Assembly (NCBI RefSeq): GCF_000764305.2
Contig: NW_025932050.1
Coordinates: forward strand, 558,001-622,000
Source: Hyalella azteca
Lineage: Eukaryota; Arthropoda; Malacostraca; Amphipoda; Hyalellidae
Direction: 5' to 3'
Length of the DNA: 64,000 nt
The stretch's first letter is position 1. Each line of letters starts with the position of its first letter. This document shows, one piece after another, positions 50,908 through 61,516 of this stretch. The notes below the pieces were generated by a model. It saw only the letters and a list, made by a program, of their open reading frames with translations, was not told the DNA's origin and ran no database searches. A program made the position numbers and the translations under genes.

Positions 50908-51036
50908 ATGATGAGACGGTCAAAGTTTATCTCTCTGAAATATTTCCAAAACTCATGTCTATTACTCCTTTTTTTATACTATTCCGTCATTCGGGAAAGT
51001 GATGCAATCTTGACATTTCACGTTGATTACATACCG
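50908..51036 (+). CDS. Candidate first exon with signal-peptide-like start
   Basis: Starting at tandem ATGs, the frame encodes MMRRSKFISLKYFQ, a hydrophobic stretch (LLLLFLYYSV), a polar RESDA and a short tail ending YIP. A good donor, ACCG|GTATGT, follows after exactly 43 codons. The unspliced frame runs to 51183 but becomes Lys-rich and AT-driven. The layout is that of a secreted-protein first exon, but hydrophobic runs arise easily in AT-rich DNA. The family is unknown. Confidence 0.22.
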
Positions 51037-54000
51037 GTATGTATGAATAATTTTTTCCAGACAGACCAAAAATTACGATGTAAAACAAAAAGAAAAACTA
51101 AGAACTTCACTTTGAAATTGAAGAAGAAGACAGTTGTATTTCAGAAGCCTGCCAAAATTTTTAAAAGAATAATATGTTATTGAGTTATGATCCTCACAAT
51201 TTTTATGCCTGAGTCATCGAATTGCATCACTGATAAATACGCAGAAGCTGAAGCAATAAATTTGCATGTGGCACAGACAGGCAGATGTTACATCATACTC
51301 GAGTTTCAGTGATCGACATTCACGTAGTAACTCAATGAGAAGCGACATTCGCTCGCACAACTTCAATTTTTCAAAGCAATGTAACGATGTGCATGTTTAA
51401 AGAGGAAATAAAACAAAGGAGTATCCCAAAAAAGTTATTATTCACGTGAGAGCCGTTCGATTATAAATAGAACATATAATTTCATAGAATTTTCAATATG
51501 AATTACAAATTATTACAGCAAAAAATTATAACGAACTAACCTTACGAGTCAAGCGAACAACACAGAATCTTTCTATGCACAGCGAGATTGATGGGAGATA
51601 TGATGTGTCTGAGCTTCTAATTACGACGCCTAAAACATGCCGTATAATGATGTACTTCTCAGCACGAGGGCCGAGCTATACCTGCAGGATAGCGTGGAGG
51701 AGATCAGGCTGCTGGTGTAAGATCAATACTTATACATCAAGACCAACACCTGCAGCCGGTAAATATCGAGCGTGGTGATCAAAAGAGATTCCTCGCATAA
51801 AACTATAGGTGGTCGAGAAGCGATGCGAACATATCTGTTGGTCGTACTAAAAGAATCGTAGATATAATGATATTCCAATAAAATATTTAATTACCAGTTT
51901 AATAATCTTTTGAACCATTCAGATCGACTACGGACTGAAAATGTTTCTTCATAAACCAACTCGGAAAGGACGTCGGGATAAACGAAATGTATCAAGCAAA
52001 TTTTAATAAATGTTGAATGCAGTTGAGAACAAGAAGAGCGAGAAAATGAAGAAGGAATGCAGCGAATAATTTATATTCATTGAAATATTTTATTCATATT
52101 TATAAAATCGACAAGCGTGTGTACTTTTCTCGTTCCGGGCACGACATAAACGAATACTTGAAGTATGAGTGTATCCCTTCCTACCAATTGATAAAAACAT
52201 TGGAAAGCCGTCAAACCACAATCACACAAAAGTCCACGCAAAAGTTGAGTTTTTCCATGCAGCTCTGCTCTAAAAATGAGAACTAAAGGAGGAACAGCTT
52301 AGCAAGCAGTTAGTAATAGACTGGTATCACCAGCTGTCGAGTGGGACTCCCCGAAGTTATAAAGATATCCCACTGGAAATATAATTATTCGTAAATTAAG
52401 TGAGCATCGCTGGTTTAGGTGTGCATTGAAAACTTAACCCGAACCTCACCGGTGAGAGAAACACCTGCTCTAATTTGCGGGAACAATGATGCAATTTCTG
52501 GCCGAGGAAATAAAGAAATCGTCAATCTTTCTGGAAATGAGTCCAGCAGCGTAAAGAAATAACAAAATTCTATAAATGCGTAGCTCAATATACATTTATA
52601 TCTATCCTATTTATTATACAAGTGACGACATACACGGCACAAGGCGAATGATTTTCACGTTTACTATTTCATTTGTCGGGTAGACAAACGCAAAGCCTCC
52701 CATTTCAAGACACCACGACTCGTGATTCACATTAAGGCAAGAAATGCACTGAATAATACATGCAACATTTATGACTTATAACAAAACTGCATAAACCCAT
52801 GGTTCATAATACGTTTAAATTATTTCCAGGAAAAGAAATAAATGGAATTTGTATGCAACATATTTTTAGAAAATACACTCTCTTCTTACTAGTTTAAATT
52901 GAGATGAAGAGGAATGCCAGTATCCTGATGTATGGGATATCAATACGTCAAGTTACAGATAATAAATGTAAAACATAAATTTAATGTAGAGTCTGTTCTT
53001 TCACAATAATTATATCGGTATCAATGAAACTGAAGATGATAAAAATATATATTTTTAGGCAATTTTAGGTGTGTATGGAAGCGAGGTACTGCTTCATTCT
53101 CGGTACTAACGCAAACAGAAAATTACATGACTGGAAATAATAGCCTTATAATGGTGTGCAACATAGCTAAAACGAGTAAAAATTTACGAAACTAACTTCC
53201 AATATTATATGGAATCAGTAGTTGCATTGCACAAAAATTCTAGTAACATCTCTGGTGACGGTGAATCGTAGCGCTGAAGTTAAAATATTACTAAACCGCA
53301 GCAACAACGCTGATTCAGTTGATGTTGACAGGCAATGTTGCATTAGAACGAAATACTGCGTCATATGTGTGTTGCAACGAGTGCTGCGTATCGATTGAAA
53401 AATCGAATACGGGATGGTTTTTTCTACGAGTGAATTCAAGTTCCCAATAAAGACATATTTTCGGCAAAAAATAAAAGTGTATCTATAGTACTCAGATCGT
53501 AACCTACATCTAAAAGTCCAAAAATATCGGGTACATTTTGTGAATCGATGTCTGAAGTTTCAACAGAACGAAGTCCAAGCAGATAATTAAATCAATTCAC
53601 TAAGGATTCTTTAATTCAATAGCGATGTTAAAGAGCAGAAATGCATATTCTGAGATTCCCAAAGAACTCTATACTAACGTCCGCGTTACGCAGTTAATTA
53701 GGACCAGTTTGGTGTGAGGAAGTCAATGAAAAACATACGTTTAAAGATTACTTTTTAAAGACAACACTTCTGAAGAATCCAGTGTTTCCAATGTTAGAGA
53801 TGTACAATGAATTACTAATTTTATTTTCGAATATTAAAAAAATTAATTTTTCAATTTTTATAATATATAAATTTTTTTTCAAAATTAGTTATTCTGTCAG
53901 TTAATTCATGCATTGCCTCCAACTTTACGCAAGTGTGCAAAATTTCAGATCGATAGGTTAAGTAGAAGTGTGTTACATTTTGATTACAAGATTTGTAGCA

Positions 54001-56125
54001 GACAGACAAACAGACAAACAAGAAGTGAAGTTAAAGAGAAGTGTTGCAATAAATAGGTCAGGAGTCAATGTTGACAGAAACCAGCAATTGACGATTCAAT
54101 AAAAATCGTATTAATAAATTGAAAGAAACAGTACAGAAATATAATATATTGTCTCGCGAGTAGCTATAAAACATTCAGCAAGATCAATAGTAGTAATATA
54201 AGTCTATTATTCAAGGCAGATTAAATTTTACTGATGGAGACCAAACATGGCTGTCATTACTAGGCCTTTTGCCCAATTATTTCTTTACAGGTGCTTGAAG
54301 GAAAAATACTTCCAAAACACATCTGGAAGCTTACAGTGAAATGAGAGCGCAAGTTACGAAAGATAAATAACATCGTGTGTAACATCATACAATAATCCCC
54401 CAGCATTCCGCATGAACGTTGTATTATGAATAAGTCATTGTGTGCCTGTTAATTTATGTCTTATAATATATACAGATTTTCCTACTGAAACTAAGTGCGT
54501 TGTTTGGGACATGAATGCGTTGTATTTTTCACAATTTATCTGGCATTCAGGCGCTAAAAAAGCCAGTATCACTATTGCGCCTACTTTTATTATTAGTTAG
54601 AGATAAAATTTGAAGGCTTAAAATTTTTAACGGTAACAGATACCGGAAATTAACAGTAAATAGAGGGTTAAATTATATAAATAGTTATCGATTACTAGCG
54701 GGTTAGCCTGACGTTGCCGATGTTTGATGATTACTGCAATTTTGGAATTCTGTTATCCCAAATTCCGACATTCCCGAAATGCCCAATTCAGTTAATAACA
54801 ATAAAACTTATCTATTTTATAGGTCACTTCAATCACACACATTAGATATCAAGATACGATAAGTATAATTGTGGATATACGCGCCAAAATATATATGCAA
54901 ACATATATATATTATACGTTTGTGGTGCCAGTCTTCAAACAAACCCACACATAACCAAACTTTGACACATATACATATGTATGGATATAAAATCGAAACT
55001 TGAATATTGACCTTCATTCTGAATGAAAACAACAAAAACTTGTCGGGCACGGCTGAGATACTCAACTTGCTGAGTAAAAGGAAAATGCGTAGGCGGCGGT
55101 GACAGGACAGCAATTCAATTAGGAAAAGTTACTGCCCCTAGGAGCATAAATCGTTCAAATTTTTTGAATAAAAACCCGGTAGCTTTCCGCACGATTACTC
55201 GAAAAGTCCGGACGAGATTGGTGGGCGAGACGTCTCGATAGGGCCGGAACGCGGCCATTAATTTGATTGGTGAGCGAGAGATGGCGCGCCTCGCCAATTT
55301 GCCGGACCGGTGACGACATCACGCAGTGCCGCCTGACGCCAGCGCCACAAAGGAAAAACTCACAGGGCAAAAAATCAGAAAATGAAACCGGGTATCACTG
55401 AATCGGGTCACCAAACCTGCAATGAAATTTATGCGACCTAATACAGACCGAATAAAGTATGGTTCCGAAAAAAGTGGACCGTGATACAATCGTGACACTG
55501 AACCTGTATTGGAATTTATTTAACCACACACCTAGTTAATTATGATTTTGGAAGGAGCACTATTGAAATTGAGATAAAACGTCCACCATTAAGAAAAATA
55601 ATAAAAGATATTAACGTGAAATAATTAATTCAGGAAAGTACACAAATCATATGAAAACTCATCTTAACCATGATTTATATTTATATTAAGCTGAATATAA
55701 ACTACGCATCATTCCTTCCAGTTGAAGGCTCTCGACTTTCCTTCAGGCTATTTGAAAGCCGATTAGGTCTTCAAAAATGAACACTTGTACCGCACGTACA
55801 GACCTCAAGCGTGTCAAGGCCTGAAACACACCACTGCAGTTAACCTCTATTATAAACATGTATACGAGTATAAACGTCCTGAAGAGCGGTATTATCGAAA
55901 CACGGTGTATTATTTAGGTCACGCTCTCTCTTAGCCTTGCATTTTTAATTGTGGAATTTTACCATAACAACAAAACTTCGAATTGAACGGCTTAAATGTC
56001 AGAACTGTTCTTTCTTAGACTAAATAAACTATCCCAACGAGTGCATAATATAGTGAATTATTCTTAATGGATTCGTTCAATATACCACTTATTCGAACTT
56101 GGAGGGCACGTTACACATAAGTTTA
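51037..56125. other. Non-coding stretch with one dispersed repeat
   Basis: AT-rich DNA containing dispersed repeat copy 3 (53731-54047). A CpG-richer patch at 55180-55340 precedes the LINE; its minus-strand frame shows no recognisable protein. Nothing else was seen. Confidence 0.45.
53731..54047 (-). mobile_element. Dispersed repeat, copy 3 (inverted, short form)
   Basis: This is the reverse-complement copy of the family at 599 and 40099. It has only one of the two internal core units (GTGTGCAAAATTTCAGATCG at about 53933). Its ends carry CAACACTTCT (53762) and AGAAGTGTTG (54037-54046), a perfect 10-bp inverted pair, although similarity to the other copies continues about 30 bases further left through TTACTTTTTAAAG. 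Confidence 0.7.
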
Positions 56126-56424
56126 CTAGTACGCAAAAAATAAATAGGCACGAAAAATAATGAAGACGGATAAAAAGGAGTAAGCACTTGATTCATAGGC
56201 TCTACGTAATAGTTCTGTCTTTACACGTCGACGTAACACCGCATCAAGAAAGCCGGTGTTGCGGAAGCCGGCAGACTTTTCCAGGTTCTGGCGGCGGCGA
56301 CCGGGAACGCTCGGTCGCCGACGCCAGATAGACGTGTAGATGGAACGACGAGGTCACGAAGTCAGCTGTTGATGACGAACGCAGTCGTCTTCTAAAAAGC
56401 AGATCTGACAGGGGCTGCCGTCAT

Positions 56425-56890
56425 TCATTGGGATAAGTAAGTAAGTAGTAGAATGGTTTACTAGCGCTTCAGCTATCAAGCTATTTCACACCGGAGGTAA
56501 AAAGTTGATATCGCCAGCGAAACGGAAGGTCTCAATTATTCAGAGTCTCAAATTAATCATCACCCACATGGGGCGGGAGGTCTCAGATGTCCAGCCCGCT
56601 GAAGCTGGCTCGAAAGAAGCGGCGTTAGCATCTCAAAGAGACGAAGTGACAAGGCGGGACAGGTGAAAAGCGACAGAAATGAAGGTCGCTTACACGGGAA
56701 GTCAGCCGCCCGCACGAGAGAGACAGAGAAGAGAAATGTAAGGAATCCTACCTACACAATAGCTTAACCCCACAACTGAGACCTGCAAACAGACACCGCA
56801 AACTCAGCGATGGAGAGTTCAGGAACAATCCCCCCTAGGAGCGCGAAATCCTATAGGACTTCTGACGAGCACAGACACGCGTCAGAAGCC
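56425..56890. other. ~460-bp insert interrupting the LINE C-terminal region
   Basis: LINE similarity stops after the CLHGLAPSYLTE motif (about 56900) and resumes at RRRLRSSSTADF (about 56390). The intervening stretch has no LINE motif and includes stops in the expected frame. Its edges carry AGGGGCT (left) and AGCCCCCCT (right), an inverted pair, and a CTTCTGACG...CGTCAGAAG hairpin lies at about 56859-56887. It may be a nested small DNA element; the exact limits are uncertain. Confidence 0.5.
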
Positions 56891-57102
56891 CCCCTGAGGG
56901 TTTCCGTGAGATAAGAAGGCGCTAGACCATGAAGGCATAGGAACGTCATAACAGCGACTTTGAACTGCGTGCGCTGCAGCATGCGCAGTCAGCGAAGATC
57001 GCTCAATTTCAGCGGCACGTGGTCGAATTTTCGCTTATTGCACACGAGTCGTGCAGCAGCGTTCAATACAAGCGTTCGCAGCAGCGTTCAATTCAATACT
57101 GA

Positions 57103-58376
57103 TTACAGTTTATTAAGTGCAGTGGTCGGTAGTCCATAAAGTGTGACATTACCTAAGTCCAGCCTGGTCAAAACCAGCGCCACCACGAGGGCCTCGAGGT
57201 CCGACCTCGAGAGACACCCGCAGACGTTACGTATTCGTCGCAGAGTGCCAAAACAAGCGGTGGTGGCTTTGGCAATGTGATTGTTCATAGAAAGTTCCAA
57301 GCCCAGCAGAATGCCGAGGCTGACGCAGGTATGACGAACGCGTTGCCACGCGAACAGGGTTGACCGGAAGCTGATGCTGGCGAAGCTCGCTGAGCAGTCA
57401 AAAACCAAATAAAGTCGGTTGTTAATGCATGGAGCTGGAACTGGTTGGACCGCATCCAGTCTGAGACGACGTCCATGCAGACAGACATCCGGTCTTGCAA
57501 CGCTGCAGCGTCAGCCGGTGCACAGTAGCCATAAATTTGGGTGTCGTCCGCGAACATATGCGCATTCAAACAATGTGAATCAATTATGTGCAATACGTCG
57601 ACAGTGTATAACATAAAAAGAATCGGGCAGAGGACTGATCCCTGTGGTACGCCGCAATAGTGACCAACGTAGGCTTAGAAGTAGAATTCCTGCGTCGAAA
57701 GCATTGGAATCTATTGCTGAGATACGACGCGAACCACGCAGCACTGTGCCGCGTAGGACGAATGATACGTCAGTCGACGCAACAAAGTGGTGTGGTCGAC
57801 CGAGTCAAATGCGGCCGACAGGTCGAGTAAAGCCAGTGCCGCAATATCGCCGCAGTCTACTGCTCGCAGAATATCTGAAAGCACCTTCAGCACCGCGGGT
57901 TCCGTCTAGTGGAGATAACTGTGTGCAGACTAGAGGCGAGGCATGAGGCTGGTCTGCTGGAGATGGTTATTCAGTTGTTGAGCTAAAACGCGTTGGGGAG
58001 CTTCGATAAAATCTACAGGTTGAAGATGGGTCGATATGATTTGGAATCATAAGAGTCAATATCTGTTTTTTAATAGAGACGTAATGTGAGCTGATTTGAA
58101 GTTCTCTGGAACAACACCGACAGTGAGGCAACGGTTGGAAATTTCGACCAGAGAAGGTGCTAGGGTTAAAACATTCCCCTTAAGTAATGACGTCGGCAGC
58201 GGATCGCTGGCACACTGCTTGTTTAGGCAGCGTGCGCACCGCGCCGATGACATCGTCAGATGTGACGCAAGTGAATTCTTGGAGTACGCAATCGAACGGG
58301 CACGGCACCAATCTTGCCGACGGAGCATCGGCTGACAACGTTCGTACAGCAAAACTTTTGTTTTCAAAAACCGCAT
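57103..58376 (-). pseudogene. Reverse transcriptase domain of the LINE, frameshifted
   Basis: The RT landmarks appear in order. First comes CASDPLPTSLLKGNV with GVVPENFKSAHITSLLKNRY (58300-58060). The catalytic motif A, LLDLSAAFDSVDHTTLLRRL, is near 57820. The motif C core FADDTQIYG is near 57554. Next is the conserved helix QLDRMSVCMDVVSDWMRSNQ-like region, then NHIAKATTACFGTLRRIRNV (57300-57240). The pieces lie in different frames and stops intervene between them, so no enzyme can be made. The conserved Asp residues of motifs A and C are still present. Confidence 0.92.
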
Positions 58377-58380
58377 GGAA

Positions 58381-58644
58381 TTACTCCAGGCTTACGTCAC
58401 CCGAAGCATTTGTATGACCTCTTCCCATAAGTTTATCCAGCGAACGCCACAGCGCTCGAGGGTCGTCGCTGCGCTGGGCGTCGACTCTCCGGTGCCAAAA
58501 TGACTCACTTTTACATTGAAGAAGGTCGACATAATTGCGCCGCGCATCTCGCCAGGTGGAGTTGCAACAGCAGGATTGCCGCGTCTGTTCGCCCGATGGA
58601 CAGCCCGCTGGAGTAGTCGAACCCCACGCTTCGAGACCCGCCAA
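58381..58644 (-). pseudogene. LINE linker between endonuclease and RT
   Basis: The frame contains RDARRNYVDLLQCKSESFWH followed by RVDAQRSDDPRALWRSLDKL and MGRG. The pattern (Arg-rich helix, SFW, LWRSxDxLxGR) is the usual segment just upstream of the RT in CR1/L2 elements. Confidence 0.85.
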
Positions 58645-59047
58645 TCATCTTCGAACCATGAGTCGGAGTCTCGTTGAGGTACCCGAACTGTGCGTGCAGG
58701 AATGAGGTCGAGTGCACAGATAAGCTCGGTATTTTAGAGTTGCGCTAGATCGTTGACTGACATAGGCATAGTCGTGCCGACTGCAGTTTTTCGCGTAAGA
58801 CAGCCGTCGAGAACGAGCCACGGACCACAGGTAACGGTTTTGTACGCTGGCACCGGGCGCACACATGGCACCGTCCATTGGAGAAGTCATGGTCGGATAT
58901 TGTGATCTCGATGATGTCGACTGGCTGAATTTAAATGTCAGCATGTATGCTGACATGCGTGCTAACAACGTCCAGCCGTCCACCCTTGTGGTGAGTCGGC
59001 AAGGTCACGTTACAAACCATGCCGTAGGTGGACAGCAGGGCGTTCAT

Positions 59048-59684
59048 CTAACGCGCTGCTGGGTCGTCGAAGCGATTCAGTTGAACGTTTATATCGCCAG
59101 TAGTAAGGGCAAGATCAGGGAAAGTCGTAACTCTGGTGAAGACATCGCTCAATTCATCGAAAAAATCATGCGACATTGCCATCGATCCGGGACGATAGAT
59201 GGTGCCAGCAACGCCCGTAGACGAGGCGCAGGCGGCTCTAGCACATATATTATATAACATATAGCAGCTCAAAGGTGTTGATAGGGCGCCGATGACAAGA
59301 ATGGTAAGGTGCACGTTCCTGCTGGCAACGGTAGCTACTCCGTCGTAATTTGTAACCACGGCGAAGATGCGCTATGCAAACAGAAACAGCGTCGTGCCAC
59401 ATCTCAGTCAGGAAGGTGACATCTAGTAAGCGTGAACGGCAGATGTGAAGAAACTCGCCAACCTTGTTACTCAGCGAAGGGATGTTGAGACAGCTGAACG
59501 ATGACCGGCGACACGGCTGCACGCAGTCGCGTTCAACACGAACGCTAAGCATGTTTAAAGGCCTACGGGTCGACGCAGGCCGATGCTTAACTTCAGCATT
59601 CCCAGACGTAGAGTTCAGTGCAAATGTTTGCCGCCGTAGCAACGCCGTATTGCCAATGATGACGAACACACCGTTGTCGCGCAC
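59048..59684 (-). pseudogene. APE-type endonuclease domain of the LINE, frameshifted
   Basis: Two overlapping minus-strand frames share this domain. The N-terminal part has NIPSLSNKVGEFLHICRSR and VTFLTEMWHD (normally LTETWHD). The C-terminal part has GTIYRPGS, FFDELSDVFTRV and TTGDINVQLNRFDDPAA, the signature of the exonuclease-endonuclease-phosphatase fold that nicks target DNA in CR1/L2/Jockey elements. A frameshift separates them near 59300. Confidence 0.9.
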
Positions 59685-59690
59685 TGCTCG

Positions 59691-60309
59691 TTAGGCGGTA
59701 GCAGGACGCCTATTTCGGCCGGCACATGCGATGCGTGGGGGATGGCACTACGAGTAAATTTACTCCCTCACGGATGGATGGAGCAAGGGCCACAGCAGCT
59801 GACTGCAGACGATGAGCAGTCGCTTCACCGAGCAAGCTAACAACGTCATGAATAGCAGCCAGATTCAGTATAGGTCACAAAACAGTGACGCACGTCTATA
59901 GTCAGCTTGAAGCTGAAGATAGCGAACGCCAAATCTGTCTGATGGCACGAGAACACAAAAAGAACTGATCATAATATACGATAGTAGCGGTGCTATTACA
60001 AATGATTTCATGTATCTGTTGTTTTTTTTATTATCTTTTTATTTTTTCGCCAAACAAAAAATGCCAGGCTCAAAAAGTTAGTTGAAAATAATGTGCAGCA
60101 GTCAGTGATGAATTCTCTTTCAGAATTGAGCCCAACGCGCTTGAATACAAAAAAATATGCTTGAAATAAAAATTGCGCATCAATGGTTTTACAGTTTCAA
60201 CGAGCCTATAATAACTAAGTATGAGGCTTCGTCTTTGATGCCATTCAGGCTACTAATTGACCCTAATTCACTGCACAGACAAGTCTTCTTTCCTTAATTA
60301 TCGACACGA
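59691..60309. other. Probable 5' remnant of the LINE, then non-coding
   Basis: G+C-rich sequence continues to about 59930, consistent with the 5' part of the LINE, but no domain was recognised. AT-rich DNA without features follows. Confidence 0.4.
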
Positions 60310-60745
60310 ATTGCTGGGCCTGGTGAAAGGATCCAGATTGCTAGGCATATATCAACGTATATAGCTAATGAAAGGATCCAAATTGCTGAGCCTATATTGA
60401 CGTAAAAAGGATGAAAAAATCCAGCTTGCTGGGCCTATATCGACGTGAATAACTGATGGGAGGATCCATATAGCTGAGCTAATATCGACGTAAATGACTG
60501 ATGAAAGGATGCAGATAGCTGGGCCTATGTTGACGTAAAAACTGATAAAAGAGCAAGATTTCTGGGCCTATATCGACGTAAATAACTGGTGAAATAACCC
60601 CAATTTCTGAGCCTTTATAGACGTGAAAACTGAGGAAAAGATCCAGATTGCTGGGACTATATTGACAGATAAATAATATAATGGATGGATCCGGAATGCT
60701 CGGCACTATATCCAAGTTAATAACTGATGAATGGATTCGAAAGCG
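60310..60745 (+). repeat. Degenerate ~55-60-bp tandem array, ~8 copies
   Basis: Units share GCTGGGCCTATATCGACGTA, then AATAACTGATGAAAGGATCC, then AGATT. They are diverged from each other by substitutions and small deletions. The minus-strand 99-codon frame at 60479-60778 is a product of the array. Confidence 0.85.
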
Positions 60746-60918
60746 AGGAAAAAGAAGAAGCAAACAGAAAAAAAACAAACGAAGGAGGAACCATCATGGA
60801 TTCAAACCCGGCAGCAAATTTTGGGAATATTTTAATGCTCCAAAAAGTTTTCAATTTGAAGCGATAAAAAATTAGTTTTTTCCGTTAAAAAGAGATTGAC
60901 CTTCAATCTCGTGTCGAG

Positions 60919-60972
60919 CAGTGAAGCTTACAGTTTTTCAAATCCCAGTGAAGCTTACAGTTTTTCAAATCC
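60919..60972 (+). repeat. 27-bp exact direct duplication
   Basis: CAGTGAAGCTTACAGTTTTT plus CAAATCC occurs twice without a spacer (60919-60945 and 60946-60972), identical in both. Confidence 0.95.
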
Positions 60973-61111
60973 AGCTTTTTTTTTAATTCCTAGGAGTTGA
61001 AGCAGCTAAACAATAGCTCGCTCAAGACCAGTCTAATTACTGTGCATAATTTATTTACGCCTCCAAATTATTGCGCTATGGAATCGAAATTTTGGTATTG
61101 CCGCAGTGACA

Positions 61112-61516
61112 TCATCCTGGCTCTGGTAACATCAAGACAATGGTGCAGAGCTGCTCGACATGTGAGCACGCGTAAAACATAAAACCTAGAAGACCATCTG
61201 GAGACCAAAATGGCATACATTTAGTTTTGATAGCTGCAGGTATCTCCAGTGCATGCTTCAGCGTTGCGGTCATATAGAACGAGAGCATCGGCCCAGTCGG
61301 CGAGTGCACCGAGAAGGTAACGAACGGAGAAGCTCTATGAATTATTGATGTGGAGCTGTTATTCGAGAACCGGACGCATTGCCGCTCATGTGAGGCCATT
61401 GTGTCTGTTTCTGCGCGGACAATGACCACGTCTTGGCCCAAGATGAGGAAATTTCGATGAAGCAGTAAACCGAATTTATCATCTGCACAGACTTTAGCGT
61501 CATTAACCATGTGCAT
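61112..61516 (-). CDS. Unrecognised 134-codon ORF, possible exon
   Basis: This is the longest frame in the window outside repeats, the LINE, the 5329-5757 frame and the first coding exon. It starts MHMVNDAKVCADDKFGLLLH and ends CTIVLMLPEPG-stop, with mixed, protein-like composition and G+C-richer codons than the surrounding DNA. It contains five to six Cys and a SPTGPMLSFYMTATLKHALE stretch, with no signal peptide or clear membrane helix. I do not recognise a family. A CTGTGCAG near 61485 could act as an acceptor, making the first Met codons intronic. It may be an exon, a retrotransposon remnant or a chance frame. Confidence 0.35.
   Translation of the reverse strand: MHMVNDAKVCADDKFGLLLHRNFLILGQDVVIVRAETDTMASHERQCVRFSNNSSTSIIHRASPFVTFSVHSPTGPMLSFYMTATLKHALEIPAAIKTKCMPFWSPDGLLGFMFYACSHVEQLCTIVLMLPEPG

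Larger units (their letters stand above)
56126..59690 (-). mobile_element. Degenerate CR1/L2-type LINE (non-LTR retrotransposon)
   Basis: Read on the minus strand from right to left, ORF2-like fragments appear in the expected order: endonuclease (59684-59048), linker (58644-58381), reverse transcriptase (58376-57103) and C-terminal tail with VGDRAFPVAAARTWKSLPA (about 56325-56266). The tail ends in RRRVKTELLRRAY and a stop at 56126-56128. The fragments fall in several frames with stops, so the copy is inactive. The block is much richer in G+C than its surroundings. The family normally copies itself by target-primed reverse transcription. Clade assignment (CR1, L2 or a relative) is from motif style only. 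No poly(A) or target duplication was identified. Confidence 0.93.

Noticed and set aside
57419..59694. Plus-strand ORFs of 65-130 codons across the LINE
   Set aside because: They are antisense shadows of the G+C-rich LINE coding region on the minus strand.
60784..60815. GGATTCAAACCC resembling a tRNA T-arm
   Set aside because: No matching acceptor stem, D-arm or anticodon arm upstream at the right distance.
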